From positions 3,539,001-3,603,000 of the forward strand of contig JAKZAN010000006.1 of NCBI GenBank assembly GCA_023053545.1: a DNA stretch of 64,000 nucleotides. Direction: 5' to 3'. The position numbers and the translations under genes were made by a program. The notes beneath the pieces were generated by a model that worked only from the letters and a program-made list of their open reading frames with translations, made no database searches and was not told the origin of the DNA. Source of the stretch: Lepidurus packardi. Lineage: Eukaryota > Arthropoda > Branchiopoda > Notostraca > Triopsidae. Of this stretch, positions 1-11,722 are shown piece by piece; position 1 is the first letter of the stretch, and the number at the start of each line of letters is the position of its first letter.

Positions 1-1047
1 ATGGCTTTTGTCGAGTTAGACATGAGGATGGAAAAGAAGGTATTGGAAAAATTACGCCTTCTCTTACTTTCTGAAACTTTAGTGTTTTTCTCGTTGTAAA
101 AATTCGCGCCCTGCCATCGGTTTAGACTCGTTTCCTGGATCCATTTTCGCGCATTGTACTTTTACCTCACAATTTTCCCCTTGGGCCAGATAAAAATGTG
201 CTAGCCTTTGCAAAAGGTCAAGACCAGCAAAGGGAAGCGATAGAGTCTGGGGCGTTAGAAGCCGGCGGACCTGAATTAGTGAAAAAAATTCTGGTAAATT
301 TAAGCAAGTTTTTTTATTGTTTCCTTTTTTCGAAGAAAAAGTTTTTGTGTTTCCCAGATGGGAAACTACGATTTATCGGCTGTCGATTTTGTGGTAGCCC
401 ATTCGAATATGCTTGCAGACATGGTTTCTGTGCGAGGCTTGATGAAGAAAAAGTTTCCGAGTCAAAAAGCAGGTCAGCCGTGTTTCTGATTTTATTCCGT
501 CTTTCCAGCTTTCTCATTTTTTGTATCCTCATCCAATGTAGGTACTTTGGGGACAGACATGAAAAGTTTAGTGCTTAAATTCCTCAAAGGCCTTGAATAT
601 CAGTGTTTTCGGGACAAGCATGAACTAGATTACGGTTTTGTTGAGATGCCTGTTGGTAGGGTAAGTTGCTTGATATCTTCTTTGGCACTTCATAGTTAGC
701 TTTTACACGACGTTCTACTTTCACTTCTTTTTCTTTTCATGTTTGCTTTTCTTTTCTTATTTAGTTTATTTATTTTTCAGCTGGACATGGCTGATTCTGA
801 GCTAGAAGCCAATCTATCCTTTTTGCTACGCGATTTGGATACTTGCAAACCACGCAAAGTGGATCCGTTTATTACTCGACTTATGATCAAGTGCCCACCA
901 AGTTCGGAAAGGTTTCTGCTCGATCATTCTCAATACGTGCACAGTCAAACGTCAACAGGCAGCGCGCGATCTAGATTAGTAGATGAGATTGAAGAGGACG
1001 AAGAAAATGCTGATGAAGAAGATATGAAAGAACGTGCATCTAGTTGA
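1..1047 (+). CDS. MRPL1: Mitochondrial ribosomal protein L1 (uL1m), 5' partial
   Basis: Large-subunit mitochondrial ribosomal protein of the uL1 family, which forms the L1 stalk. Five exons are visible: 1-39, 126-293, 358-472, 542-660 and 781-1047; splice phases agree and 235 residues are present. Homology is seen in the block around FVELDMRMEKK (start), the segment ending GALEAGGPELVKKIL, a VDFVVAHSNMLADMV stretch and the following KKKFPS motif, all typical of MRPL1. The ATG at base 1 is probably internal: family members have roughly 100 more N-terminal residues, so the gene continues upstream of the window. The C-terminus is an acidic tail (EIEEDEEN) ending at TGA 1045-1047, and AATAAA lies at 1085-1090. 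No other family fits as well. Confidence 0.88.
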
Positions 1048-2635
1048 GATAAAACCCTCGTTAGTAGACGGCGAATTGAAATACAATAAACGATAGAGGA
1101 AAACTAATCAGGTTTACTTTTTGGTTACATGGTAAAATAGTCTACTTTTTACAGCCCTTGCGTCTAATAACCTGAAGATGTACAACCAGCCTTGATTACA
1201 ATAGTTCATTGTCCGAGAAGAATAACCGGTATTTTTGTAATAAACTGTTGCTTGTGTGTAAGCGTTACAAGCCCCGTTAGTCTGCTGTTGTGCTTTATAT
1301 CCGTCACCGTTAAACTGCGTGTTAAATTAGATGGTTTGGCTTATTAATCCGGAAGCTGGGGAATGTGAAACCAATGATCTAACTTTCCTAGATGTGGTAA
1401 TTGTTTTTGGCAAGGTTTGCTTCCTTGATCTAAGCGAGGATGAAAGACTGGACAAAGACCCGTTTTGCGCTGGGGAAAGTCCTAGGAGAAAGCTAGTCCA
1501 TTGGACGTCGTGGAATTAAATTGCCTTAATGGGCTGTTCGAAGTTACCGTTCGTTTCTAGTATATATACCTGGCGTCATTGGCGGCAGTGTGTCGACTTT
1601 TGAGTGGGGCAATTTTCGGATCAATTGGGTGGGGAAAAGCGGAGAAAGGAGAAAGACAAAAAGGGAGAGTAAGGAGTGCTTCGTGAAGCTCATTCAACCC
1701 AGAGAAAGCTGCCTTTTTTTCTCCGTAAATCGGCGTCATGATGGCTTTTTAGTTTTAAATACTTGTTTCAATATATCCGTAAATGACGAAGCGGAGAATA
1801 TTTCCGGAACAGTCGTCCGTATTGTGAAGAGACCTACACACATAGTCAAGGAAAGCGGTCTGGAAGAGAGGGCGTCTACCTTCTCACACTGCGTCCATGC
1901 ACCTTTTGCCTTTTTGTTGTGCCCGTGGAATAGAATATTACCTCGGTTTCAGGCAGTCGCTTAATAGAAGAAGTTGCAGTGCAAAGCAAACTTGGTGTAG
2001 TGCTCTCGCTCCTGAAATTTAAATTATACATTCTCTTCAATAGTGCCATGGATTAAAACATAAAAGTAGGTGCGTTTTGTAAAAATAAAATAAAGTGCTC
2101 CTTTGTATTTGTTTTATGTGGTTTATGTGTAACCCATCTTTTTACTGCTACTAAGGATAACAATTGTTTATAGAATTTTACCCTAACTTCGTGAACAAGA
2201 TTTTTTATTTTTCTAATCCTAAATGTCTTTTATGGAAACTAAAGTGATTATAAGATTCCTCTAAACCAACTTTAATCTGAGATAGACCTTTACGATGTAT
2301 ACGAGAAACGGGATTGTTATTTAAACAGTATGTCTTTCTTTATCCTTAAGCGAAGTTCCTCATTGGGTTAACGATGCTGCACAAACTAATCATAATTCGA
2401 GGAGCGGTATGTAGCTGGGATTGAATGCTCTTCGGTTAGGTCTCGGTTACGGTGTAGGGTTTGGGTGGGTTATACTATGGCCTTTGTGCTATGCAAGTGT
2501 AACAGTAAAATGCTAACGTTATTTTCTCATCGTCTGTCTAGTTTCTTCTTTGCTGGATAACTGCCCAGCGGTTTCAAATACTTAACCCTAACGCGTATCC
2601 CCCTCGCCGTGGTAAATTGGTTTGGTTACGTAAGC
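1048..2635. other. Intergenic region, probable 5' leader of the spätzle-like gene
   Basis: No convincing coding sequence. It holds the MRPL1 poly(A) signal (1085-1090), a TATA box at 1561-1568 and probably an untranslated first exon of the next gene, since an acceptor-like TCTAG ends at 2541 shortly before the ATG at 2636. The short ORFs here show no homology that I recognise. Confidence 0.5.
1561..1568 (+). promoter_or_regulatory. TATA box, candidate promoter of the spätzle-like gene
   Basis: TATATATA, with an initiator-like GCAGTG about 25 bases downstream (near 1587). No other plus-strand gene start lies between here and 2636, so assignment to the spätzle-like gene through an untranslated first exon is an inference. 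Confidence 0.4.
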
Positions 2636-5546
2636 ATGGCTCTTACAACCCGGAACACCCTTCCTTCCATCCTACTTCTCCTTATTGCGACCTCCTTCGT
2701 TATCGCGCTCGGATCCGGGGTAGAGTCTCAGCTGGTAGTAACCACAAATATCTCAGCACCGTTAGCTGAAGTACGACTGGACTACGATGACGAACTGGAA
2801 GATATAATTGACCCGGACAGCCCAGCAGATCCTTCGGATGTCGCTGAGGTGGTACAACTCTTTGAAACCCTCCAAGCTAAGTTACAAACCGACGAAGGTG
2901 ACAATGACGAATCGGAAAGTGGACGTGCTATCCAGTCTACGCACAATGTGAACAAACTTAAAGCTAGAGGCAGCTACGCGCAATTGGAAAAGCTACTTAG
3001 CCAAGCTGGTGTTGATGTTTCTACCATGATGAAAATGCCACTTCATCAGTCGCCGGCACCGCTTGGTTTCCCAGCCTTACCTGTGCCATCCCAAGGCCCA
3101 GCTGTTGCTGCTACTGGTGGCTCTCCTTTGGCGCCCATGTCCGGGTTATTGACTGCCGGGCTTACGAAAATGGGCCAACAAGACGTAGAAGTAATAAAAG
3201 CCGAATTACAAAACATGCTTTTCGGAGACGATGAGCCCCTGCCTACCGCACAGGTACGATATAAATTCATGATGGGGATCATACCTGGAAATGATCAGCC
3301 TCCTGCATACTCTCCTTTTTGTACGAAAAACTAGAAACGGGTCCAGCATGCTCAGAACCGACAGAGAAACGAAAAAAGGCCAAACCGGGAACGGGACCGT
3401 GACCGACATCGAAGCCCGTCCACGTTACTGCAGCCTCCGGCTCCTGCTCGCAACGGTCCATCTGCGCTTGTGCCTAGCATTCGAGATATTAGACCAGGTA
3501 TACATATATAGATAGATAGATAGGTATAGTTTTTTGGCTCCCTTTTCTCCCTTTCCCACTTCCCCCTAAAAAACAATTTTAAAAAATGGAATTAGAACTG
3601 TAAAAAATGTAACGGTTTCAAGGTCTAGGAGCTAACCGAGATATTCGACCCCAGGATCACCAAGTAGGAAATCCGCATGTTCGAGCACCCATTAAGGAAT
3701 TTCGTCCACCTCCGCCGTCACCGTTCAAACTTCCCACGGATAATGGTTTTATTCATTTGGATTCACAGCTATTAAATTCTAACGTGCGACCTATAACAAG
3801 GCCACAGTCACCGCAATTCAGCACCGGTATATAGTTGACGTTCCATATGCACGTTAGTTATCGTACTTACGGATTTATCGTGTAACTCCACAGCAGATGG
3901 TGTGTTAAGACCTCCATCTTTTGGTGCTCCGACTAGCGGTACGTTTCGTCCATCGGACCCGCTCCTACGTCCCGATGCTGACGCTTTTCGTCCAGTAACA
4001 ACACACCAGTCTCCGCCTCCTAGAAATCCGGGTCCGCAGTTCCCTCAGGTTTCGTCGCATCCTCCTTCTCCCCAGTCCGGCCAGAATATACCTCAATCAA
4101 ACCACAATCAAAATCCTCAGCAGAATGCACAAAGTAACCACAACCTAAACCTAGCCGTTGCTAGTAATGGATTCCCCATTCGTCGCCCACCTTCGCCGTT
4201 CGGATCCGTTGCTGTTGGAGATTGTCCCCAGTATAGCGAAGGTTTATGCCTGGATGTACGGAGCTACCCTTCGTAAGTATAATTCGTCCGAAGAGAATCC
4301 ATGATAATGATATTCTATACACCTTAGCGAAACGATTCTGAACATGCTTCATCGCAATAAACCGGTGGTCGATGCTATGTTGGCTGAAGTCCGGAGTCAA
4401 AGCGCAGATGATTTGATTGAAGGCGTTTCTTCTGCCCAAGAAAGACAGTATAATCGTGCCCATTATTTTGGCAATAGGTAAGGATATTATTATTGCTTGC
4501 TGATCTGTTAGCTCACGGCTGTTTGCGTAATATTCTTGAAGGCGACAAGATGGAAATGACCAAGAGCAGCGTGATTTTGCATCGGATGGCGGATTTTTGT
4601 GTCCTTCGGAAGTTACTTACGGACGCCCTAAGCGTGCGTTGAATTCCAAAGGAGTGTGGAAATATATTATCAATATGGGCGATTATACGCAAACTTTGCG
4701 ATTAGAAAAATGCTTGTAAGCATTAGTTTCCATTTTTATACATTATAAACCAGTTTTTGCACTATAGGTCACCTGGACACAGCTGCAGTTACGTTTCACC
4801 TCATTACCAATCCCAGTGTTCGCAAGTTTATAATTATCATCGGTTGTTGTCTTGGGACGAACAGCGCGGTTTACACGTCGATATCTACAAGGTAGATTTA
4901 TCCCTGTATGTTGGTATATAACTACTAATGGAATAACTTTTCTCTGATGTCAAGATTCCTACGTGTTGTAGTTGTCATATTGAAGGATATGCTCATTCGT
5001 ACCCACCGTTCAACAGAGACCAAGGCACTTCCGCCACACAACTTGTTGATAGCACAAAAAGCGTTAATGCTCCAAAATCTAAGCCTATTTCTTCGTCTTC
5101 GCCATTTCCGCAACGGAACCTGATTTCCGCGAAAGCTTCACAATCAGAGGACATGCATTCCTTTGCTCCCAGTTTTGCTAACGGTTTCGATACTGAAAAA
5201 ATCGAAGCTTTTTTCACAGAACAGTTCGCTGACTTCCCTACCTTTTCTCAACCGTCACAGCCGAAACGACGAGGAGACAATAGCACGGAATTGTTTCTAA
5301 GCAGTAATGCTGAAGATAACCCATTGATTAGTAACCGTGAAAGGTAACAACGATACTTCGCATCAATTTTTTGTTTCTATAGTACCGACGATTAATGCTG
5401 ACGTTTATGGTTGTAATTTTAGAAACAAGCTTAGCCGCAAAGAAAGCAGTGCAAAAGCCAAAGTGAACTATGATTACCACCCGATTATTGACTTCTTTCA
5501 GCCCTACGTCTCCAATGACGGCAACAAACGCTCCAAGCCAACCTAA
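2636..5546 (+). CDS. spz: Spätzle-like secreted cystine-knot ligand
   Basis: Predicted Toll-receptor ligand of the spätzle/neurotrophin-fold family, secreted as a proprotein. Nine exons: 2636-3253, 3335-3497, 3623-3826, 3897-4272, 4328-4477, 4542-4715, 4768-4891, 4955-5343, 5423-5546; 773 residues. The N-terminus has a signal peptide (hydrophobic LPSILLLLIATSFVIAL). A prodomain of about 500 residues follows, rich in Pro, Asn and Gln. The knot lies at about residues 517-612: FLCPSE, GVWKYIINMGDYTQTLRLEKC, HSC, QSQCSQVYNYHRLL and IPTCCSC give the seven cysteines of the spätzle knot. The LCLDVRSYP block before it recalls Spz3 to Spz5-type proteins. Unusual is a tail of about 160 residues after the knot. 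The first in-frame ATG (2636) was chosen; the open frame upstream of it has only a GTG. Exact orthology within the Spz family is not decided. Confidence 0.9.
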
Positions 5547-5799
5547 TAAAACTTAGCTTGGAATTCATACTACGTGTTAGGAATTAAGGTCAGTATTAAC
5601 TGGGGTGAAACGGTATCACGTAGACACCTGTTGTCGCAATGCAGTGGGAAAGAAGGCCGAACAAAAGAACATGAAATGCAAAAAACGAAACGAAAAAAAA
5701 ATAGGTGTTTGTTGTTTGTTAAGTTACCAAGAGAAAATTTTTGGCTCTGTGTAAAACTCTGCGTCGCTTAGAGTGGAAAGCGCAGTAATAAGTTGGAAA

Positions 5800-6531
5800 A
5801 TGGAGAGACTACAGTGGCACGGACTTATTGGGCTTCTTTGCTTGAGTTGGGGTTTTGGGCCCATTGAGGGCCTCGAGAAAACTAGCTCAACCACGGGTTT
5901 TGTACCTTACAAATATTTTATCGAAGTGAAAAAGAAGTTTAATGACGAAACTCATCCGAACCATCCCAAATTTAAACCATGGGACCAAGACGAACTTACC
6001 GAAGATCAGAAACGTAGGCTGATTGCCTTGGATATTAAAAAGAAAGTGGAAATCTACGTCGAAGAAGGCAACGAAGAACAAGAATATGACCACAAGGGCC
6101 ATGATAAACACGAGGCAGCCTTTGATCAACCGAATTACTATCAAACCCCTCCTAGCAATGTCATTCCCGAAGCATCGCAAAGCAAACCGCAGCGAGTCAA
6201 TCCACCAACAGCTTCCAGTACACCGCAAACCAATAGACCACCTGTTCCGCTATTGCGACAGAACAATAATTCTCCTCCTGCAAATACCTTCTACGATGAG
6301 TTTATTAGACGCCAGACTTTCCCTTTAGCCGGCTCATTCTCCCAAACTGACGAATCGGTAGTCTGTCCGGAGCCATTTCGTCGCGATTTTCCTGGACCCA
6401 AAGACCCTGCTCTACAACGTCCCCGTATTCAAGGCGTAGGCGATACTGTAGAATGCCTTCGTATAAAATACTTTGGTGCTAACCCGTTGGATGATCGAAT
6501 TTTTGAACAGTTTCGGCGACATTATCCTTGA
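5800..6531 (+). CDS. Orphan secreted Pro/Gln-rich protein
   Basis: Not recognised. Single-exon frame of 243 residues starting at the first in-frame ATG (5800); the open frame upstream begins only with GTG. The first 24 residues (hydrophobic core LIGLLCLSWGFG) look like a signal peptide. Next come a charged Lys/Glu-rich segment (about 35-85), a Pro/Asn/Ser-rich linker and a C-terminal block with just two cysteines (VVCPEPF and VECLRIKYFG), ending with an FRRHYP tail. The cysteine pair could form one disulfide. It starts only 253 bases after the spätzle-like gene on the same strand, but no functional link can be shown. Codon structure and the signal peptide argue that it is real; it could be the last exon of a longer gene. 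Confidence 0.6.
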   Translation: MERLQWHGLIGLLCLSWGFGPIEGLEKTSSTTGFVPYKYFIEVKKKFNDETHPNHPKFKPWDQDELTEDQKRRLIALDIKKKVEIYVEEGNEEQEYDHKGHDKHEAAFDQPNYYQTPPSNVIPEASQSKPQRVNPPTASSTPQTNRPPVPLLRQNNNSPPANTFYDEFIRRQTFPLAGSFSQTDESVVCPEPFRRDFPGPKDPALQRPRIQGVGDTVECLRIKYFGANPLDDRIFEQFRRHYP

Positions 6532-7910
6532 AATTTTTATGTATTGAAATGTGAAAGTTATAAAACCTGCTGGTTCACGGTTAAATCTGTCTAATTTTCC
6601 TTAATTATTTGAATGTCTTACGTACGTTTCAGGGTATTTATTTATTAGACTTGGCTATCCCAATGCTCATTCCTTCACAACTAACTGAGCAGGTATGAGC
6701 TTTGAATGGGAGATTCTGAATTGATTGAGAGATTTGAATGGGAGGTATTTGTGGCTACAGACGATTAAGGTAAAACTAGAGCACAAAACAGTCGACCAAG
6801 GTGAAAGACGCAACGGGAAAAGGCTGTTCGGTCATAACGTTGTTGGCGATGTGCAGATGGAAACTCCCAAAACCGGCGCTTAAATATTACCTCAAGCAAA
6901 TCAAATATCCGGTTGGTCCAGCGTTGGGAGGCTTACCCTTGAGTTACCTTGCCAAAGTTTTTCCTTATGGAGGAGAAACTTATGCAATTAGTCCAACTGA
7001 CATTCAAGGCTTTTTTGTGAAAAGTAAAAGTGGGGAAAACAATTCTAGCGAAGGCTTTTTCAACACCAAGAAGGAGCTACATTTTCTTCTATTCCTTGAC
7101 CTTATAGGTGAAGCTGGAAAAGGGTAGTCAGTCGTGAGGAAGATCCTCAATAAATTTCGACGATATCTGGAGAAATCGCGACCACCAAAGCATGAAGTTT
7201 TCCAAAATATGAAATTTTCCTTTATCGCCTTATAAGCTAATAGTATTTTATGGTCTTCAATACTTGAATGAACAGAAAATACATTACAGACTGGTTTTCC
7301 TTGTAAGCCTTTTCTAATTTTAGTCTCTCCAATATTTTTTTTTTTTTTTACTTTCTACATATCCCATATTTTACAGCATGTTCCTTTAGCCGGCAGCGTC
7401 AGGGACATAAGAAATAAAGAAAAAAGGTACGACTGTCTGTCGTGCGAGAAAGGAGTATGGAAAAGCTAAAGACAATTTGTTACGCTCTCCTTGTCGTCCA
7501 TGTATATATTGAGCCTGGGGAAGCAATGCTGAATCAGCATCCAGAACATAGAACGCAACTTAATTACATGGTAGTAGGGCAAAAAGCGAGCAAACACGTT
7601 ACTCTATTCCTCAGGTGGAATGTTTGCCTCACCATCCCCTTTTTTTATCTGGATCCAAACTAGGAGCCCTTCTTCAGGGAAAACTTTCACTTTCACTTAC
7701 ATTTTTTTAGTGATAGTAATTCAGCCTAAGACATAAAGCGTTCAACAGTGGGATTGGCCAAGCCGGAGGTATCTGCCATTGGGTAGCAAAGACACACCTC
7801 TCAGACGATGGTTTCCTATAAAAGCCATCCTTTGCCACCGAAAAGGCATCCACAAGTCAGCTGCTGCTCAAGAAGTTCGAGTCTCCTCCAGATCTACCTC
7901 CTAAACAAAT
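6532..7910. other. Intergenic region with no firm gene
   Basis: AT-rich spacer. Two open frames (6801-7127 and 7442-7663) have no recognised homology; the second contains a weak signal-peptide-like start at 7457 (MEKLKTICYALLVVHVY). The promoter of the Gly-rich gene lies at the right end. Confidence 0.5.
7817..7824 (+). promoter_or_regulatory. TATA box of Gly-rich gene 1
   Basis: TATAAAAG, 87 bases before the first codon of exon 1 and about 30 to 40 bases before a TCAG-type initiator (7856-7859). The spacing fits a strong TATA promoter of a structural secreted protein gene. Confidence 0.7.
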
Positions 7911-8924
7911 ATGGCATCCTTCAAATTCGTAAGTTTTACTTGTCGATAACTTTGCACTTTAAAAGATATTTATAATATTTTGTACAGGCGTTGCTGGCGC
8001 TTTGCGCTGCAGTAGCAGTCAGTGCAACCAAGAGCAAGGGTGGCGATTCTTACGGTTATGGTGCACCCACGTATTCATCTTATACTCCCGGTAACATTGA
8101 AATAACTCCTAAATGTACTTAATTTCTATGGTACTTTTTGTCTTATTTTGCTAGCGAGTTACGGTGGCCATGGAGGCTATGGCGGTGACCATGGAGGCTA
8201 TGGCGGTGACCATGGAGGCTATGGCGGTGGCCATGGAGGCTACAACACCTACGCTGCTCCTTGTAAGTTTTTCAGACCTTAAACTGAATTAATGTAAGAG
8301 TAACACTTTTTATCCTTTTTCCTAAATTCTAGCTTATTCTTCTTATGGCTCGACCGGCGGGAAGGGCAAAGGTAAGGGTGGTTCCAGCGGTGGTTATGGA
8401 GGTAGTGGCGGTTATGCTCCCTGTAAGTATTTTTTTCATAACATCAATTCAAAGCGTACACAAAAGAAATGTTTCTGCTTTATTTTCAAGCTTATGGCGG
8501 TTCCTATGGCGGTTCCTATGGTGGCAGCAGTGGAAAGGGCAAGGGCGGCAAAGGTGGTAATGGAGGTTATGGCGGCTACAGCTCCGGCAGCTCCGGCAAA
8601 GGCAAGGGCGGCAAGGGAAAGGGAGGTGGCCAATCCTACGGATATGCTGCACCAAGCTATTCCGCTCCATCTTACGGATATTCAGCGCCAGGTAAATTAC
8701 TTTACATTCTCATGCGCAATACGCATTTTCAATTATATTTTATTGTATTCTAGTGCACTCATATTCCTCCTACTCAGCCCCATCTTATTCCGCTCCAGCA
8801 TACGCGGCTCCAGCTTACGCTGCTCCAGGTATACGGAGATTTTAATTGTTCGAGAAATACTAACTCCATCCTTTCTTTGCATTGTGTAGCGCACTATGGT
8901 TCATCCAGCTACTCTGCCTATTGA
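7911..8924 (+). CDS. Gly/Tyr-rich secreted structural protein 1 (cuticle- or silk-like)
   Basis: Secreted low-complexity protein. Seven exons: 7911-7928, 7988-8090, 8155-8262, 8333-8422, 8491-8691, 8754-8828, 8890-8924; 209 residues. The signal peptide (ALLALCAAVAVSA) is split by a phase-0 intron after six residues. The mature chain is made of blocks: a Tyr-Gly segment, three repeats of a 7-residue HGGYGGD unit, Gly/Lys-rich KGKGGKG blocks, and a C-terminal YSAPSYSAPAYAAP segment. Every intron after the first is phase 1, so each internal exon is a symmetric module. TATA box and AATAAA (near 8976) frame it. Such composition is common in arthropod cuticle and secreted matrix proteins; the precise role is unknown. 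Confidence 0.85.
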
Positions 8925-10349
8925 AGTGTAAATTGTCTGTAACTTATCTGCTCATCGAAATTTCGAGTCTATAAAATAAATTTCCTTATTTCACATGTAT
9001 ACGAGAATGTGTTTCCTTATTTGCATGCTCTTTCTTCCCTTATTTATACAAATTTAGTACAAAAGAGATTGCCATTTCCTTATTTCAATAGTCTTAGCGA
9101 ACGATTTCTATGAACGGTCACTTTCTCAAGGAAGTGCCCTTCTTTATTACTTTTTCATAAAAAGTAATTGGAAAGTAAAGTAGAACCTTTCTTTTATACG
9201 TTTAGGCGTGCGGAACGGAAATCAGAGCTCGTATCACTTAAATATATGACTCCAAGAGAAACCCTTTCTATAGTTACCCGTTTTGTGTTTTAAGATTACC
9301 TTTTCTGTCCTAATTTAGGGGACAACCGAAAGTGAAAATTCCACTCCCAAGAGCCTTATTTAGTTATGAGCCATTGAGTTCTCGGGAACATGCCCAAGAA
9401 TAAGAAAACGCGTGTGTATTATCGAGTTTGGGCTTACGGCTTTTATGTCATTCATTAACTCACGCATGTACTATTATTCCTGTATTGTATTGCATAAGCC
9501 GTGGCAACACGCGACGGAATAGGGAGAGCGAATGCCAGCTTTATCTTGTTATACATCCACACCCTTTGCCCTTAAGCAGGGAAAAGAGAAAAGCCAGTTA
9601 CTGTTTTCCCTTTCGTTTTCACGAGGTGTAGCTTTCTTCTGTACTACCATATGCCATCGTATATACAGGGAGGACACTCAGACGTTCTATGCAAATCGAA
9701 CTTGTTTTTACACAAGTTCCTCCCATAGTCTATCCAATCTCATTTTCTACCGGTTTGCCTTGGCCTAAAAAACCACCGGGTCCTTAGTATTACGCATTGT
9801 AATCCGTATAACCTTTCGTGCTGTATAAGGGCTATTTTTATTATATGCCAAATATTGCAATTATTTTTTCCCTGCGTGATTACTTCTCAGTTATATTTTG
9901 TCAATACTGTTCAATAAGTAGCACGTTTTTTTGGTTTATTTGAAAGGAAAATTTGCACAATGTTAAAAAGTCCAAGGTTTTTCGTACTACAGGAATATTA
10001 AGTTGCTAGAGTGTTGGCATCATTGTCCTAGTGCAGCGTCGTGAAGCGTATCAAATGGGTTGCTTACAATCAAGATAGATCGTACAATCCAGGCCATGGA
10101 ACCGAAAATAAAGTACTTGTCAACTCACCCTCCGTGTGTGTACCTGGTATGAGTAGTCACAAGGCGAACTATTATTTTTCTTTATTTTTTTTGCCGTTCA
10201 AGATCACGAAAGTAAAGGAGTAGTTTACCTTTACGGTGTTCTTGTTCTATATAACGCTCTAATGAATTTAACGAGTATATAAGCCCCTTAAACTCCATCA
10301 ACAAGTATCAGTCTTACGGATTCAGTTAAGAGACAGTGCTCAAACAAAC
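8925..10349. other. Intergenic region
   Basis: No supported gene. The first 150 bases carry the poly(A) signal of the upstream gene and four near-copies of TTTCCTTATTT. The right end holds the TATA promoter of Gly-rich gene 2. Confidence 0.5.
10276..10283 (+). promoter_or_regulatory. TATA box of Gly-rich gene 2
   Basis: TATATAAG, followed 34 bases later by the arthropod initiator TCAGT (10308-10312). The ATG is at 10350, leaving a leader of about 40 bases. Confidence 0.75.
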
Positions 10350-10920
10350 ATGCAAAAAGTAAATATTGAATTCATACATCAAAATACTTAAGTCTTTTAT
10401 TACTTAAATTAACCGCTCATGTTTTCTAGTTCGCTATTATTTTCTTGGCCGCTTTGGCTTGCGTTGCTCTCGCTGAAAACGCTGAAGTAAACGACGACCT
10501 GGCCACCGCGGAATCGAGCTACAAGCACGGTGGTCACGTGGCTTACAAGCCGGTTCATCAGTACGGAGGCCATGGACTTGGATATGCTGGAGGACTCGGC
10601 TACAGTAACCACGGTAAGTTCTTCTTTCTAATAAGTAATACGCTATTTATTATATTTCAAAACATTGTTAGGCTCTGGTTTCGGCCATGCCGGAGTTGGA
10701 CATGTTGGCTATGGAAACGCTGGTTACGGACAAGCTGGAACACATGGATACAAAAATGCCGGCCACGTTAATGGCGGTAAAATTGACTCAAACCAAAATT
10801 CAGCAAAAATATATTGATACATTATTAGCTTATGGTCCTGCCGCTGCTCCCTATAAATTCGCTTACGGATATACTGCTGGCGGTCATCATGGCGGAAATT
10901 ACGGTCATCATGGTTACTAA
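10350..10920 (+). CDS. Gly/His-rich secreted structural protein 2
   Basis: Small secreted Gly/His/Tyr-rich protein of 129 residues. Four exons: 10350-10358, 10430-10613, 10672-10776, 10829-10920. Exon 1 codes only for MQK; the signal peptide (FAIIFLAALACVALA) continues in exon 2 after a phase-0 intron. The mature part has a short acidic stretch, then GHG, GYG and GGH-type blocks (AGVGHVGYGNAGYG) and ends in YGHHGY. Exon 3 is a symmetric phase 1-1 module, as in the upstream Gly-rich gene, which suggests common origin of the two loci. Composition fits cuticle or matrix proteins; His-rich Gly repeats also occur in antimicrobial and metal-binding peptides, so function is open. Confidence 0.83.
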
Positions 10921-11722
10921 TTCCTTTAAACAACAATTAATAGAATCTGACCCGGCTTAACTTATATCCCCCTTATTATTGACAAATATACGGTTTATAT
11001 ACAAGAAATCAACTCTCACGGATACTAGTATTTGATTTTTCGTCCTAAATAAAACCATCGCTAACTTTGGCATCATTACGCACTGTAGTCGTGTCCGAGA
11101 ATGAACCAGATGCAGATCGCGGTTTACACTTCTTAACCAAACCCCGGCGCTTTGAGAGACGCTGGAAGATTTGTTGCTTCCGTATTTTGACTGAAAATAT
11201 AAGAGGCTAAACGAGACATATTCGGAGGAAATTTTCCCCCAGCATGAGATGCCTCCTGATAAAGAAAGCGAATATGAAAAGCGTTAAGATTTGCAGGAGT
11301 ATTAGGATTAAGGAGCGTTTCGTGACACATTTTCAAGTGATATCCACAAGTTGTCTGATTCGGGCATATAGGTGCTCTCTTTGATGCCTTTTAAGAGCGA
11401 GGCTCCTAACCTAACCTAGCCCAACCTAACCTAATAATCCCTGGATAAGCAAACAAATAATATGCTGTAACTGGAACTACACTAAATAGAAGAAACGTCA
11501 ACATGACTTTAACTTGGTAAACATTAATGACAGTTAAATTCAATATTCATTAGTTCACGTTCCCAGACAGAAACTTCTCTCGTTATACCCACAGCACGCC
11601 ACAGAATGTTAGCGGTCAGATGGGTAAACTTTTGGCAGGTTCGATCCTCCGAAAAGGCGTCACATAGTAGCTTCTATTGAAAGTTAGCTAATTCTAATCA
11701 AAGTTAACAAGGTTTAATTAAT
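10921..11722. other. Intergenic region before CCAR1
   Basis: No gene seen. It contains a short tract of AACCT units (11405-11434) and the 5' flank of CCAR1. Confidence 0.5.
11405..11434 (-). repeat. Degenerate TTAGG-like tract
   Basis: Read on the minus strand this is a run of TTAGGT-type units with one diverged unit. It resembles the arthropod telomere repeat TTAGG but is short and interstitial. Confidence 0.55.

Noticed and set aside
1590-1964. 124-residue open frame downstream of a TATA box
   Set aside because: Composition is not protein-like and no homology seen; more likely an untranslated first exon of the spätzle-like gene.
6801-7127. Open frame of 108 residues
   Set aside because: Begins with GTG, has no recognised homology and no splice-linked partner; kept as intergenic.
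7442-7663. Open frame with a weak signal-peptide-like start at 7457
   Set aside because: Short, unsupported by homology or continuing exons; could be chance.
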